Of a stretch of 44,061 nucleotides of DNA, positions 22,253-29,341 are shown in pieces. The stretch is from a virus, in the IMG/VR virus record IMGVR_UViG_3300022538_000288, positions 1 through 44,061 of that record; one strand, written 5' to 3'. Each line of letters opens with the position of its first letter. Within the stretch, counting starts at the first letter, position 1. The position numbers and the translations under genes were made by a program. The notes below the pieces were generated by a model. It had not been told where the DNA came from, made no database searches, and was given only the letters and a program-made list of their open reading frames with translations.

Positions 22253-24958
22253 TTACGTCAGTTCTGTTGTTCTTGATACTTCGTACCAGTGTGAACCGTT
22301 ACTAATAAAAGTAATCACCATATATCTTGCCGCAGTGGTTCCACAAGTTACCGTTCCCGCAGAGGAAACCAATGTGGCGTGGAATGTAATTACTTCGTCG
22401 GCAGTACCTGCAGTAGTAAATACAATAGTTATCACATCACCAGCCGTACCAGCTCCGGAAAAGGTAATTTGCTGGTCTTCATTATCGTTCGGAGTATCTG
22501 TATAAAGATTCGACAAACCAACCGTTAATGTAACCGCTGCGCCTGGAGTAAGCGCTGAAGCCGCAGAAGATAATTGAACCTCTCCCGTCTTATTCGGAAG
22601 AGTAATAGTTCTATCGGCAGTCGGGTCTGTTGGTGTAATAACGGTTTCAAAAGCGTCAGCACCTCCGGTAGCGCCTTCAAATATCAACTGGTTCGTACCG
22701 CCCCAGATAGAATCTGCGGCATCAACATTATTAGTAGCTAAAGTTGAACCGATTAAAGCGCCTGTACTATTCGGTAAAGTTAATGTGATACTACTACCTA
22801 CATCGGCTACCGCCAATATGGTATAAGCAGCATTGGCCGTTGCACCGTCAAAACTCATTGGGGTTGCACCTGCGATTTTGCCGGTGAATGTAGTAATATC
22901 GCCGATAGCATCGCCAAGAGTGGTAGCGGCAGCGGGAAGTGATAAGCCACCGGAACCTGCCGTAACTGTAGTAGTTCCGGTAGATGCGCCGTCTCCGATT
23001 ATAATTGTTTTTGCGCCTGTACCACCAGTTCCGAAATTGATGGCATTGATACCTGTTCCAACGCCAAGATTAACAGTTTTAGCTCCGTTGCCAGTTCCGA
23101 GGTCAAGTTGCATAGCTGCACTGGACTCGCCAAACTTCATAGTTCCGGTTTGTGCAGCATTGCCAATCGTATAGGTAGTCGCAGCGACACCATCAACAGA
23201 AAAATTACCTGTACCGGCCTTAAGAGCGAGAGACGATGCTACACTATCACTACCAATAGTAATAACTTGAGCGGCAGTCCCACCGTCTCCGATATGAATA
23301 GTGTGCGCCCCGACTCCAGTACCCAAACTAAGGTCTGTCATTGTAGCGGTTGATGCACCGATAGTTATTGCCGCCGTCTGTGCCGCATCTCCGATAGTGA
23401 TTGTAGAAGCCGCTACTCCTTGAATGTCAATATCGCCAGTACCGGCTTTAAGATTTAATGCACTTGCACCAGTCTCGTTACCAATAGTAATGACCTGTGC
23501 AACGGCATTTGCGCCAATACCGAATACGCCTGCCGAAGTCATAGTAATTGCGTCTGTGGAAGTAAGACTTAAATCGCCAGTACCGGATTGTACTGTAGTA
23601 CCTGAAGTTGTGTTTGTACTGCCTAAAGTGGTAGCTTTAACACCGCCGCCTGTGGCTATATTTATGGTTTGTGCCGTATTGTCAGTTGCAATGTTCATAG
23701 CGCCCGTGCCGCCGCCGATTGTAACTGCGGCGTTGGTAGCAGCGTTAATGCTCGTAGTGCCCGCTACGGTCAGTCCCGTCAGCCCTGATGCAACACCGGC
23801 TGAAGTAACGTCCCAGGTAGTAGTATTTATCGCAAGGGTGTCCGTGCCAACGCCAATAGCTATTGCAGGAACATCACCGTTTGTAAGTAAGATTGAATTT
23901 TCATAGCTTGTCCCGTCAACATCATAGGCCTGGATAGCCAGTGTTTCCGCCGTAGTGGCACTTGCCCTAATCGCAGAACCGGTCAGAAATGTAAGTCCCG
24001 TAAAACCGGAACCCAAGCCGCCGCTGGTAATGTCCCAGCCCGTAGTATCAATCGCTACAGTACCGGAACCGCCACCAATAGAAGTTGCACCGGAAGAACT
24101 GCCCGTATTGATATTCACCGCATAATTCGAGGCATTGTTAAAAGAAACTATCCCGCCGGTTTGTGTAATGGCACCGGTGTTATTCAACGCTCCCGTATTG
24201 GCAAGAGTGCCGGTATTTGTAATGCCTGTCGCACCCGTAACCACACCTGCGGTAGAAACATTCAATCCGCCACTGCTGACTATACCTAAAGTGCTGGTTG
24301 CAGAACCAAGTGCAATAGCAGGGACAGCTCCGTTTAACCACGACAATACATTCGTATAACTGGCAGTAGCAGTAGTATCCCAAACCTGAATTGCTGACGC
24401 CTGTGCAGTTACTTCACTGCTTTGGAGATATATGCCATTGGCCATTACAATATCGCCTGTTACACTGCCACCACTAAATGAGCCTGCATTGGCAATCCAC
24501 GACAATGCACCCGCACCGTCTGTCCCCAAAACGTAACCATTAGTTCCAATATCAATAGGAAGTGTAAAAACAAGATTACCAGACTGATTACCAGCGGATA
24601 ATGTAGTGTAAAACGTTGCACCTGCACTTTCCATCAGTTTCACAGATGGTAAAGTTGGTATAATAGAACCGAAATCAAAGGTTGTAACGCTTGTATCCGA
24701 TGAAAGTGTTACCGTATTACTGGTGAAGGTGAAAATCAATCCCTCATCGGCTTCGTTCCATTCCATAGCGCCGTTCGTCAAATTGTCGATAGTAAGGCCA
24801 TTGGCGAAGGTGTAGATGTTGCGCTCGTCACCGTGAATGTCTCTAAGAAGCCTGTCCAATCGTTTCGGATTGCTGACGTTGCCATAGTTGATTCTCTGAG
24901 TAGCAAAGGCGGGGATTGCGATGGCTACTATCAAAAGTAGAAAAACTAATTTCTTCAT
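22253..24958 (-). CDS. Secreted repetitive adhesin/fibre-like protein (901 aa)
   Basis: A signal peptide MKKLVFLLLIVAIAIPAFA (cleavage after AFA) is followed by a globular head with NPKRLDRLLRDIHGDERN (30-47). A long beta-solenoid-like body follows, made of short hydrophobic steps of the type ITIGNETGASALNLKAGTGD. Residues 490-534 and 565-610 are near-copies (VITIG then LKAGTG then QGVAA/DGVAA, TIG). The C-terminal 100 residues are a separate beta domain with a Cys pair. It lies between capsid-type genes and the connector, where head-fibre or decoration proteins often sit, and it ends at a strong terminator. The Sec signal makes cytoplasmic head decoration hard to explain. Confidence 0.8.
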   Translation of the reverse strand: MKKLVFLLLIVAIAIPAFATQRINYGNVSNPKRLDRLLRDIHGDERNIYTFANGLTIDNLTNGAMEWNEADEGLIFTFTSNTVTLSSDTSVTTFDFGSIIPTLPSVKLMESAGATFYTTLSAGNQSGNLVFTLPIDIGTNGYVLGTDGAGALSWIANAGSFSGGSVTGDIVMANGIYLQSSEVTAQASAIQVWDTTATASYTNVLSWLNGAVPAIALGSATSTLGIVSSGGLNVSTAGVVTGATGITNTGTLANTGALNNTGAITQTGGIVSFNNASNYAVNINTGSSSGATSIGGGSGTVAIDTTGWDITSGGLGSGFTGLTFLTGSAIRASATTAETLAIQAYDVDGTSYENSILLTNGDVPAIAIGVGTDTLAINTTTWDVTSAGVASGLTGLTVAGTTSINAATNAAVTIGGGTGAMNIATDNTAQTINIATGGGVKATTLGSTNTTSGTTVQSGTGDLSLTSTDAITMTSAGVFGIGANAVAQVITIGNETGASALNLKAGTGDIDIQGVAASTITIGDAAQTAAITIGASTATMTDLSLGTGVGAHTIHIGDGGTAAQVITIGSDSVASSLALKAGTGNFSVDGVAATTYTIGNAAQTGTMKFGESSAAMQLDLGTGNGAKTVNLGVGTGINAINFGTGGTGAKTIIIGDGASTGTTTVTAGSGGLSLPAAATTLGDAIGDITTFTGKIAGATPMSFDGATANAAYTILAVADVGSSITLTLPNSTGALIGSTLATNNVDAADSIWGGTNQLIFEGATGGADAFETVITPTDPTADRTITLPNKTGEVQLSSAASALTPGAAVTLTVGLSNLYTDTPNDNEDQQITFSGAGTAGDVITIVFTTAGTADEVITFHATLVSSAGTVTCGTTAARYMVITFISNGSHWYEVSRTTELT

Positions 24959-24993
24959 TTCTTTTTCTCCTTGGTTTTCGCATTGACCTCAGC

Positions 24994-25152
24994 TTACTTT
25001 TTGGCCTTGGCTTTCTTTTTGGCCTTGGCTTTCTTTTTGGCCTCGAGCTTGTCAATGCGTTCCTTTAACTGTGAATTTTCATCTGCCAAATCACCCAAGT
25101 AATTCATCAACTCCCTTGGATGCTTGACAGCCCATAGGGTCGGTTTTTCCAT
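24994..25152 (-). CDS. Micro-protein with a Lys/Ala histone-H1-like tail (52 aa)
   Basis: The product is MEKPTLWAVKHPRELMNYLG, then an acidic helix, then a Lys/Ala tail KKKAKAKKKAKAKK at residues 39-52. The tail is encoded by an 18-base tandem repeat. The ATG at 25152 has AGGTGG five to six bases upstream. It lies between two clear genes on the same strand, where a second frame would otherwise be favoured. The tail resembles H1-like phage and bacterial DNA-condensing proteins, so a DNA-binding virion or packaging role is plausible; it is inference. Confidence 0.6.
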   Translation of the reverse strand: MEKPTLWAVKHPRELMNYLGDLADENSQLKERIDKLEAKKKAKAKKKAKAKK

Positions 25153-25175
25153 AATTCCACCTCATTCCCCACTTT

Positions 25176-25556
25176 TTAAGTCGCGGGGCCTAATCGTGTG
25201 ATGACAAAGCGATAGCGCATTCCGGCCTGTTGCATACTTTTGCCTTCCGCTGCACCCGCGACATACTTTGTGATTGGATGAGCAAGTTTTTCGAGGTGCT
25301 CAACTACACTTAGAGGCAATTCGTGTTTCCCGCCGCTGATAAGCCTGAATTTCCTTACAGAGTATCTCTTAACTACTTTACCCTGCCCGTCTAACTTCGC
25401 CGGTCTGCGAAAAACAAAGGGGAAATCAGTGCCATCAGTAAGACCTCGGTGGTAAATCTGCACCGCAATCAAAGGGTCATCTTTGTCGGCCGCTAACTTA
25501 GGCTCATTATCCGGTGGTTGAGCCTGCTGTTTGGGTTTTGTCGCCGTCTTTGCCAT
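25176..25556 (-). CDS. Head-region hypothetical protein (126 aa)
   Basis: A basic, Lys-rich, disordered N-terminus (MAKTATKPKQQAQPPDNEPK) is followed by a beta-rich domain (AVQIYHRGLTDGTDFPFVFR, YSVRKFRLISGGKHELPL). Such domains appear as head-completion or tail-terminator neighbours downstream of the capsid gene. No specific family is named. The AGGA Shine-Dalgarno is seven bases before the ATG. It is followed after 23 bases by the 52-residue basic gene. Confidence 0.6.
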   Translation of the reverse strand: MAKTATKPKQQAQPPDNEPKLAADKDDPLIAVQIYHRGLTDGTDFPFVFRRPAKLDGQGKVVKRYSVRKFRLISGGKHELPLSVVEHLEKLAHPITKYVAGAAEGKSMQQAGMRYRFVITRLGPAT

Positions 25557-25605
25557 CAGTTTATCCTTTCAAAAATATAGTGCGGACAACGAGCCCACAC
25601 TATGA

Positions 25606-26262
25606 TTAGCCAATATCGCCAATGTCCTCGCAGCGAAGGGCGCGGTAAGCCTCGACATAGACAATCTTGTCGTTCCCTATCATTGTTGCGCCTAAGGTGA
25701 TACCGAGACCTTTGTTGGCTACGATGTTTTCCTCGCGGCAAATGAAGACGTTGGTAGTGTCATCGGTAACTGTCTCGCCGGGGGTTGTCGGCCAGGTTGG
25801 TTCTGTGCCAAGAACATCGTTACTTGTTATACACTCATAGACATAGCCGTTATGTGTGTTTGGCCGATAGACAGTACCAACAGCGGTCGCGCTTCGGGCG
25901 GTGGGTTGGGTATCGCCAGCGGTGAAGTCCGAATCGACTGTTACTTTCTCGTCTATATCTGTCGAAGGATTCGGAATCAAGACCTGCGGTGACTTGGCGC
26001 CGTCATAAGCAGAAATACCTTTGGCGGCGGTGTCATTGTAGCTTAGAGTACCATCCTTGTCCCTATTTATACCATACTCCCAACTACCAGTTTCTGACTC
26101 ATCGCTGTCTTCCATCATCTCACCAAACCAAGTAGTTACCTGGGGAAGTGAGCTTGTATGAGACATAACTGTAACCACTGCCTTTTTTGGAATGAATCCG
26201 AGGTCGAGATCATAGTCGGCGTTTCCGCTTTTGAGCCTGATTATCACACGGTCGTGAATCAT
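25606..26262 (-). CDS. Capsid-associated decoration-type protein (218 aa)
   Basis: An N-terminal strand region (HDRVIIRLKSGNADYDLDLG, IPKKAVVTVMSH) and a Gly/Thr-rich middle are followed by an inserted module GTVYRPNTHNGYVYECITSN with TEPTWPTTPGETVTDDTTN. That module is a widespread carbohydrate-binding-like or Ig-like element (Y-x-C, W-P-T) of phage head and tail proteins. The end (VYVEAYRALRCEDIGD) closes the first domain. It lies directly after the major capsid gene, the usual position of a decoration or head-stabilising protein. There is no signal peptide here. Confidence 0.65.
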   Translation of the reverse strand: MIHDRVIIRLKSGNADYDLDLGFIPKKAVVTVMSHTSSLPQVTTWFGEMMEDSDESETGSWEYGINRDKDGTLSYNDTAAKGISAYDGAKSPQVLIPNPSTDIDEKVTVDSDFTAGDTQPTARSATAVGTVYRPNTHNGYVYECITSNDVLGTEPTWPTTPGETVTDDTTNVFICREENIVANKGLGITLGATMIGNDKIVYVEAYRALRCEDIGDIG

Positions 26263-26353
26263 AATTGTTTTCCTTTCAATTCAATTTTTACATTCAAATT
26301 TCAAAACTACGTCCTTTTCATCACTCCTGCCGTAAATCAACTCGCGCTTGGGA

Positions 26354-27322
26354 TTACGTCCGTTTGGTGACCTTCAAAATCAGGATGTTGTTGTCGTTAA
26401 GGAGTCGACAGATGTTCATAAATTTCCAAGCTGCCGTCTGTCTTTGGTTGCCGGGGTCGGCAGAGCCGGCTGAACCGCGAGGATGAAGAATCAGGCTTGC
26501 GTTGGCTTTCCTCAAATCGACAACACCGTAGGCGTTCTTGGCGATAAACGGGATGTAGTAGTAATCACCTGCAGTTGACGGAAATGCCGATGATGCGTCG
26601 CCGTCTTTGTGGGCAAGCGTAGAGGCAAGGAACCTGGCCTCGTTTACACTGCCTCTTTCGGCCTCCAAAACCCCCGTCTGACGGGGATATTCGGATGTGT
26701 TTAGAAAGCCTGAGACCTTCTTCAAATCGGAGTTGAGCTCGGTGTGCATAATCGCCCAATAAGCGGCCTGAATCGGGCTTGTTCCCTGACCGACACTTGC
26801 CTTTATCCTCGGTGCAATCTCCTGAGCATCGTTGTTTTGCAGGGTGTTGGTAACCTCGTCAATATCGGTTTCGTTCAATACCGTTGTGTTACCTGATGGG
26901 CCGGCGTCTGCTGTTATCGCCGATGCACTTGTCACAAGCACATTCCTTATCAGCTCATCTTCGGTGCGGTGCATCTGGTCGTTAAGCTCGCTTACAGCGA
27001 CATTCAGAGCCTTATTCTCACAGGTAAATTCGAGGACGTCGGTAATGAGGACCCAACCCATATACTGGGCTACAGTGGCGCGAATATCCTGCTTGGACAG
27101 AGTTTTGCCCGGAGGTGTAACACCTTCGATAATCTGCGTTGTTGCGGTTGCAAGCTGGGCGAAACGTCTCCAAACTACAGTCTTACCGCGACCAGCGGGT
27201 AAATTCGCCCGCTCAGCAAACAAACCGTGAACCAACTTCGGCTTGTTGCGAACCAGCAATAGCTTAAAGAAGTAAGCATTGACCGCTGGCGTAATAATAG
27301 ATGTCGTGGTCATATTATCCAT
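26354..27322 (-). CDS. Major capsid protein, N4-gp56-like family (322 aa)
   Basis: It builds the icosahedral head. The pattern LVHGLFAERANLPAGRGKTVVWRR at residues 30-53, then TEGVTPPGKTLS-like text (ITEGVTPPGKTLSKQ, here IIEGVTPPGKTLSKQ), then VAQYMGWVLITDVLEFTCEN, matches the N4-gp56 capsid family that I know (GKTV-R, TEGVTP-G, IxATVxQYGxxxxxTD). This family has an HK97-like fold. The start at 27322 follows AAAGG. It lies between scaffold and decoration genes, the usual order. The length is close to the short end of the family. Confidence 0.85.
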   Translation of the reverse strand: MDNMTTTSIITPAVNAYFFKLLLVRNKPKLVHGLFAERANLPAGRGKTVVWRRFAQLATATTQIIEGVTPPGKTLSKQDIRATVAQYMGWVLITDVLEFTCENKALNVAVSELNDQMHRTEDELIRNVLVTSASAITADAGPSGNTTVLNETDIDEVTNTLQNNDAQEIAPRIKASVGQGTSPIQAAYWAIMHTELNSDLKKVSGFLNTSEYPRQTGVLEAERGSVNEARFLASTLAHKDGDASSAFPSTAGDYYYIPFIAKNAYGVVDLRKANASLILHPRGSAGSADPGNQRQTAAWKFMNICRLLNDNNILILKVTKRT

Positions 27323-27339
27323 TGGTTAACCTTTCTTTT

Positions 27340-28095
27340 TCAAATGTTGGCCCCTTGTTCGCGAGCGAGTTTTATAAACTCATCGTCCGACATAGCGGCA
27401 TAGCGTCCTTCGTCTGATAGAGCTGAACCGCCTTTGGCGGTACTTGAGGATTTCACTCTGCTCGCGTTCTCAACAGCCTCATCAATCACATCCTTGGCCT
27501 CTTTGGTTGTGACCTTCGTATCCTTGGTGTCTTTTCCAGCTTCTTTGCGCTGATGATGTAATTTGGCAATCTGGTAAGCGGCCATCTGGGGATTGCGACT
27601 GTTTGCGATTGTTGTGAGAAGGGCCGGGTTTGCTTTAATTGCTTCAGCTAATGGTTCGGCATAGATACCTGCTCGTATCTGCTCGGTAGTACCGACCATC
27701 TGTGGATAATCCGGATTCTCCTGAAAAAACCGAAGCTGCCCTAACTGAACGTTAAACTGGCCGGCAAAGTAATCGTTGATTGCGCGAAGCTGTTTTTGAG
27801 TCGGCATATCATCAGGGTCGTTAGGGTCAAGACCGACCTCTTTGTAGATATCAAAAGCATCCTGAGCCGGCGCTTGAACTGCAGGTATATTCGCCCGCAT
27901 AACTGCCATATTGTCGATGAGGTCTTGAGTTGTCTTTTCTGCGGCCTTTAACTTGGTGTTTACTTCCTCAAAGCGCCCCATAGGGACAGTTTCTTGTTTG
28001 CCCGTAGCTTGCTTGTCTTCACCAGCTTCGCCGGCGGGCTTTTGACCTTCATCTGTTTGAGCTTCTTGGTCTTCTGTTTCGTCTGGTTTACCCAT
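27340..28095 (-). CDS. Scaffolding protein (251 aa)
   Basis: It is highly charged, acidic at the N-terminus (GKPDETEDQEAQTDEGQKPA), then helical with coiled-coil character (MGRFEEVNTKLKAAEKTTQ), with a Pro-rich interruption, and again helical and basic towards the C-terminus (KLHHQRKEAGKDTKDTKVTT). It ends with a Ser-rich segment and a terminal helix YAAMSDDEFIKLAREQG, the capsid-binding helix-loop type. It immediately precedes the major capsid gene. The start at 28095 follows GGAAAG; an in-frame ATG at 28155 is less likely. It would direct procapsid assembly and leave the mature head. Confidence 0.8.
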   Translation of the reverse strand: MGKPDETEDQEAQTDEGQKPAGEAGEDKQATGKQETVPMGRFEEVNTKLKAAEKTTQDLIDNMAVMRANIPAVQAPAQDAFDIYKEVGLDPNDPDDMPTQKQLRAINDYFAGQFNVQLGQLRFFQENPDYPQMVGTTEQIRAGIYAEPLAEAIKANPALLTTIANSRNPQMAAYQIAKLHHQRKEAGKDTKDTKVTTKEAKDVIDEAVENASRVKSSSTAKGGSALSDEGRYAAMSDDEFIKLAREQGANI

Positions 28096-28200
28096 AATCC
28101 ACTTTCCTTTCCTCAGGACCGGCTTCGACCTGATATGAGTGCTCGGCGAGGGCACTCGGATTTAACGCCTTAGCCGCGTTTTTTAATTTCTGCGGGCAAC

Positions 28201-28236
28201 AAAAAAGGCCGTGTGAAGGTGTGGCTCCACACAGCC
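28201..28236 (-). terminator. Terminator downstream of the small-gene cluster
   Basis: GGC/GCC and GTGTG/CACAC arms enclose an inner perfect hairpin GTGTGG-CT-CCACAC (28219-28232). On the minus strand six T follow (28206-28201). The segment 28096-28200 between this and the scaffold start holds the scaffold ribosome-binding site (GGAAAG) and nothing else that I can identify. Confidence 0.6.
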
Positions 28237-28288
28237 GATTTTTGTTCTTACGATGACCTTCAGCCCGTCAGCCGTCAGTCAAACCCGA

Positions 28289-28408
28289 TTATTCACTTTT
28301 TAATCCCGACCAATATATGTCCCAAATCCTGTCGGCCCTTTCAAAATCTCCTATACGACAGGCCGAATACCACAAATTTATCAACCATATTTGCTGCGAA
28401 GCACTCAT
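28289..28408 (-). CDS. 39-residue micro-protein
   Basis: MSASQQIWLINLWYSACRIG is followed by DFERADRIWDIYWSGLKSE: Trp-rich, amphipathic, with no clear membrane span. The start shares bases with the stop of the 115-residue gene (TAATG), so it is translationally coupled. That coupling is the reason for calling it real. Family unknown. Confidence 0.5.
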   Translation of the reverse strand: MSASQQIWLINLWYSACRIGDFERADRIWDIYWSGLKSE

Positions 28409-28755
28409 TAGTAAATTATTGGTAATCCCTGAGCTTCTCTCGCTATTGACTCGATTATAGGTGCTGTTTCAATGGGCTGAATCGGGGCATCCGGCGGCAA
28501 TACCCATACCTCTTTCAACTCGCCTGTCTTATTATCAACCCGCCAGCACATAGTATTCAACATCTTCGGCGGCTTCTTTGCTCGTGGCGAAACTACCATC
28601 CTCAACTGCTCACCGTTGGCAAACCAAGCGGCCGTAACGAGAATATAGTAAGGCTCGCGGCGGTGCTTGTTCTTTTCAATGGCCTCCTCGACCTTATTTT
28701 CAAGCACCTGCGCCATCGAAGGTATCAGCTCCCCAACCTCAATCGTTCTCGGCAT
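28408..28755 (-). CDS. Conserved phage hypothetical protein (115 aa)
   Basis: The middle block YYILVTAAWFANGEQLRMVV then SPRAKKPPKMLNTMCWRVDN is one I recall from several phage genomes. It is followed by an acidic, Pro-rich tail (WVLPPDAPIQPIETAPIIES). The protein is soluble with one Cys. It lies between portal-side and capsid-side genes. It overlaps the upstream 61-residue gene by 17 bases and is coupled to a micro-gene downstream. Confidence 0.7.
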   Translation of the reverse strand: MPRTIEVGELIPSMAQVLENKVEEAIEKNKHRREPYYILVTAAWFANGEQLRMVVSPRAKKPPKMLNTMCWRVDNKTGELKEVWVLPPDAPIQPIETAPIIESIAREAQGLPIIY

Positions 28756-28924
28756 TTTTAAGACCCTTTCTTATTCGCTTAGCGTGCCGTTTCAATGCTG
28801 ACTGTCTTTCGGGATCATTCTGCCCTTCATCCCTAACCTGCGGCACTTCGTCTATCCTCAAATCCCTTGTCCGAAACATCCTTACCTCTTGGCCGCTTTC
28901 CAAAATCTGTTCGAGACTTTCCAT
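28739..28924 (-). CDS. Small basic protein (61 aa)
   Basis: A charged product, MESLEQILESGQEVRMFRTR, with a strongly basic C-terminus (ALKRHAKRIRKGLKNAEND). No membrane segment or known motif. It overlaps the HNH gene upstream by 92 bases in another frame and the 115-residue gene downstream by 17 bases. The Shine-Dalgarno is weak. The dense overlap on both sides makes this a moderate call. Confidence 0.5.
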   Translation of the reverse strand: MESLEQILESGQEVRMFRTRDLRIDEVPQVRDEGQNDPERQSALKRHAKRIRKGLKNAEND

Positions 28925-29189
28925 AAAGCCGTCCGTAAAGGATTATCGCTAACCTCGCCAGAATCTTGTTGCGTACAGCCTCATAAGACCAGTGTTTCTT
29001 CGCATGACACCACAGACACAATGTCCTGCCATTATCGACCTCGTAAATCAAATCCGGTCGTAGATACTTCGGTTCGATATGGTGAGAATCCAAAAGCTCC
29101 CTGTCCAGCTCGCCACAACCAGGTTCTGTGCACACCCAACCATCCCGAATTTTCACGTTCAAAGACCATTCTTTTAGCCTTTCGTCCAT
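28833..29189 (-). CDS. HNH endonuclease (118 aa)
   Basis: Two Cys pairs, CTEPGC (about residue 20-25) and CLWC (about 59-62), flank SHHIEPK, which is the His-His of the HNH motif. The Asn of the motif lies in DNGRTLCLWC and the terminal His in AKKHW. This gives a zinc-braced beta-beta-alpha metal finger. The start at 29189 is fixed by a TGATG overlap with the upstream micro-gene; an earlier in-frame start is not needed. In many phages an HNH gene adjoins the terminase and portal and takes part in DNA packaging, which is the likely role. It has a 92-base overlap with the next gene. Confidence 0.85.
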   Translation of the reverse strand: MDERLKEWSLNVKIRDGWVCTEPGCGELDRELLDSHHIEPKYLRPDLIYEVDNGRTLCLWCHAKKHWSYEAVRNKILARLAIILYGRLYGKSRTDFGKRPRGKDVSDKGFEDRRSAAG

Positions 29190-29341
29190 CAAGCAGCAGA
29201 AACCATAACCTTGCGTAGCCGTCCGCAATTAGGACACTTCCTTTTCTTTGCTGAGTACTCATACATCCGAACTTGCTTACCTCTACAGTTCATTCTCACC
29301 GAACATCTACAGAAGATACGACCAGCGGTATAATCTTTCAT
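29189..29341 (-). CDS. 50-residue zinc-ribbon micro-protein
   Basis: MKDYTAGRIFCRCSVRMNCR, then a linker, then KRKCPNCGRLRKVM. CxC plus C and a CxxC form a possible four-Cys zinc site. The start overlaps the portal stop (ATGA) and the stop overlaps the HNH start (TGATG), so it is coupled on both sides. Basic charge suggests nucleic acid or protein contact. No named family. Confidence 0.65.
   Translation of the reverse strand: MKDYTAGRIFCRCSVRMNCRGKQVRMYEYSAKKRKCPNCGRLRKVMVSAA

Noticed and set aside
22253-24958. Diversity-generating retroelement target or CRISPR-like array
   Set aside because: No reverse transcriptase or template repeat is found, and the repeats in the secreted protein are protein-level beta steps with no regular spacers.
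24843-25055. 70-codon Arg/Lys-rich frame on the minus strand
   Set aside because: It overlaps the secreted-protein start in another frame and is the shadow of the 18-base repeat. The frame starting at 25152 has the Shine-Dalgarno and fits between genes.
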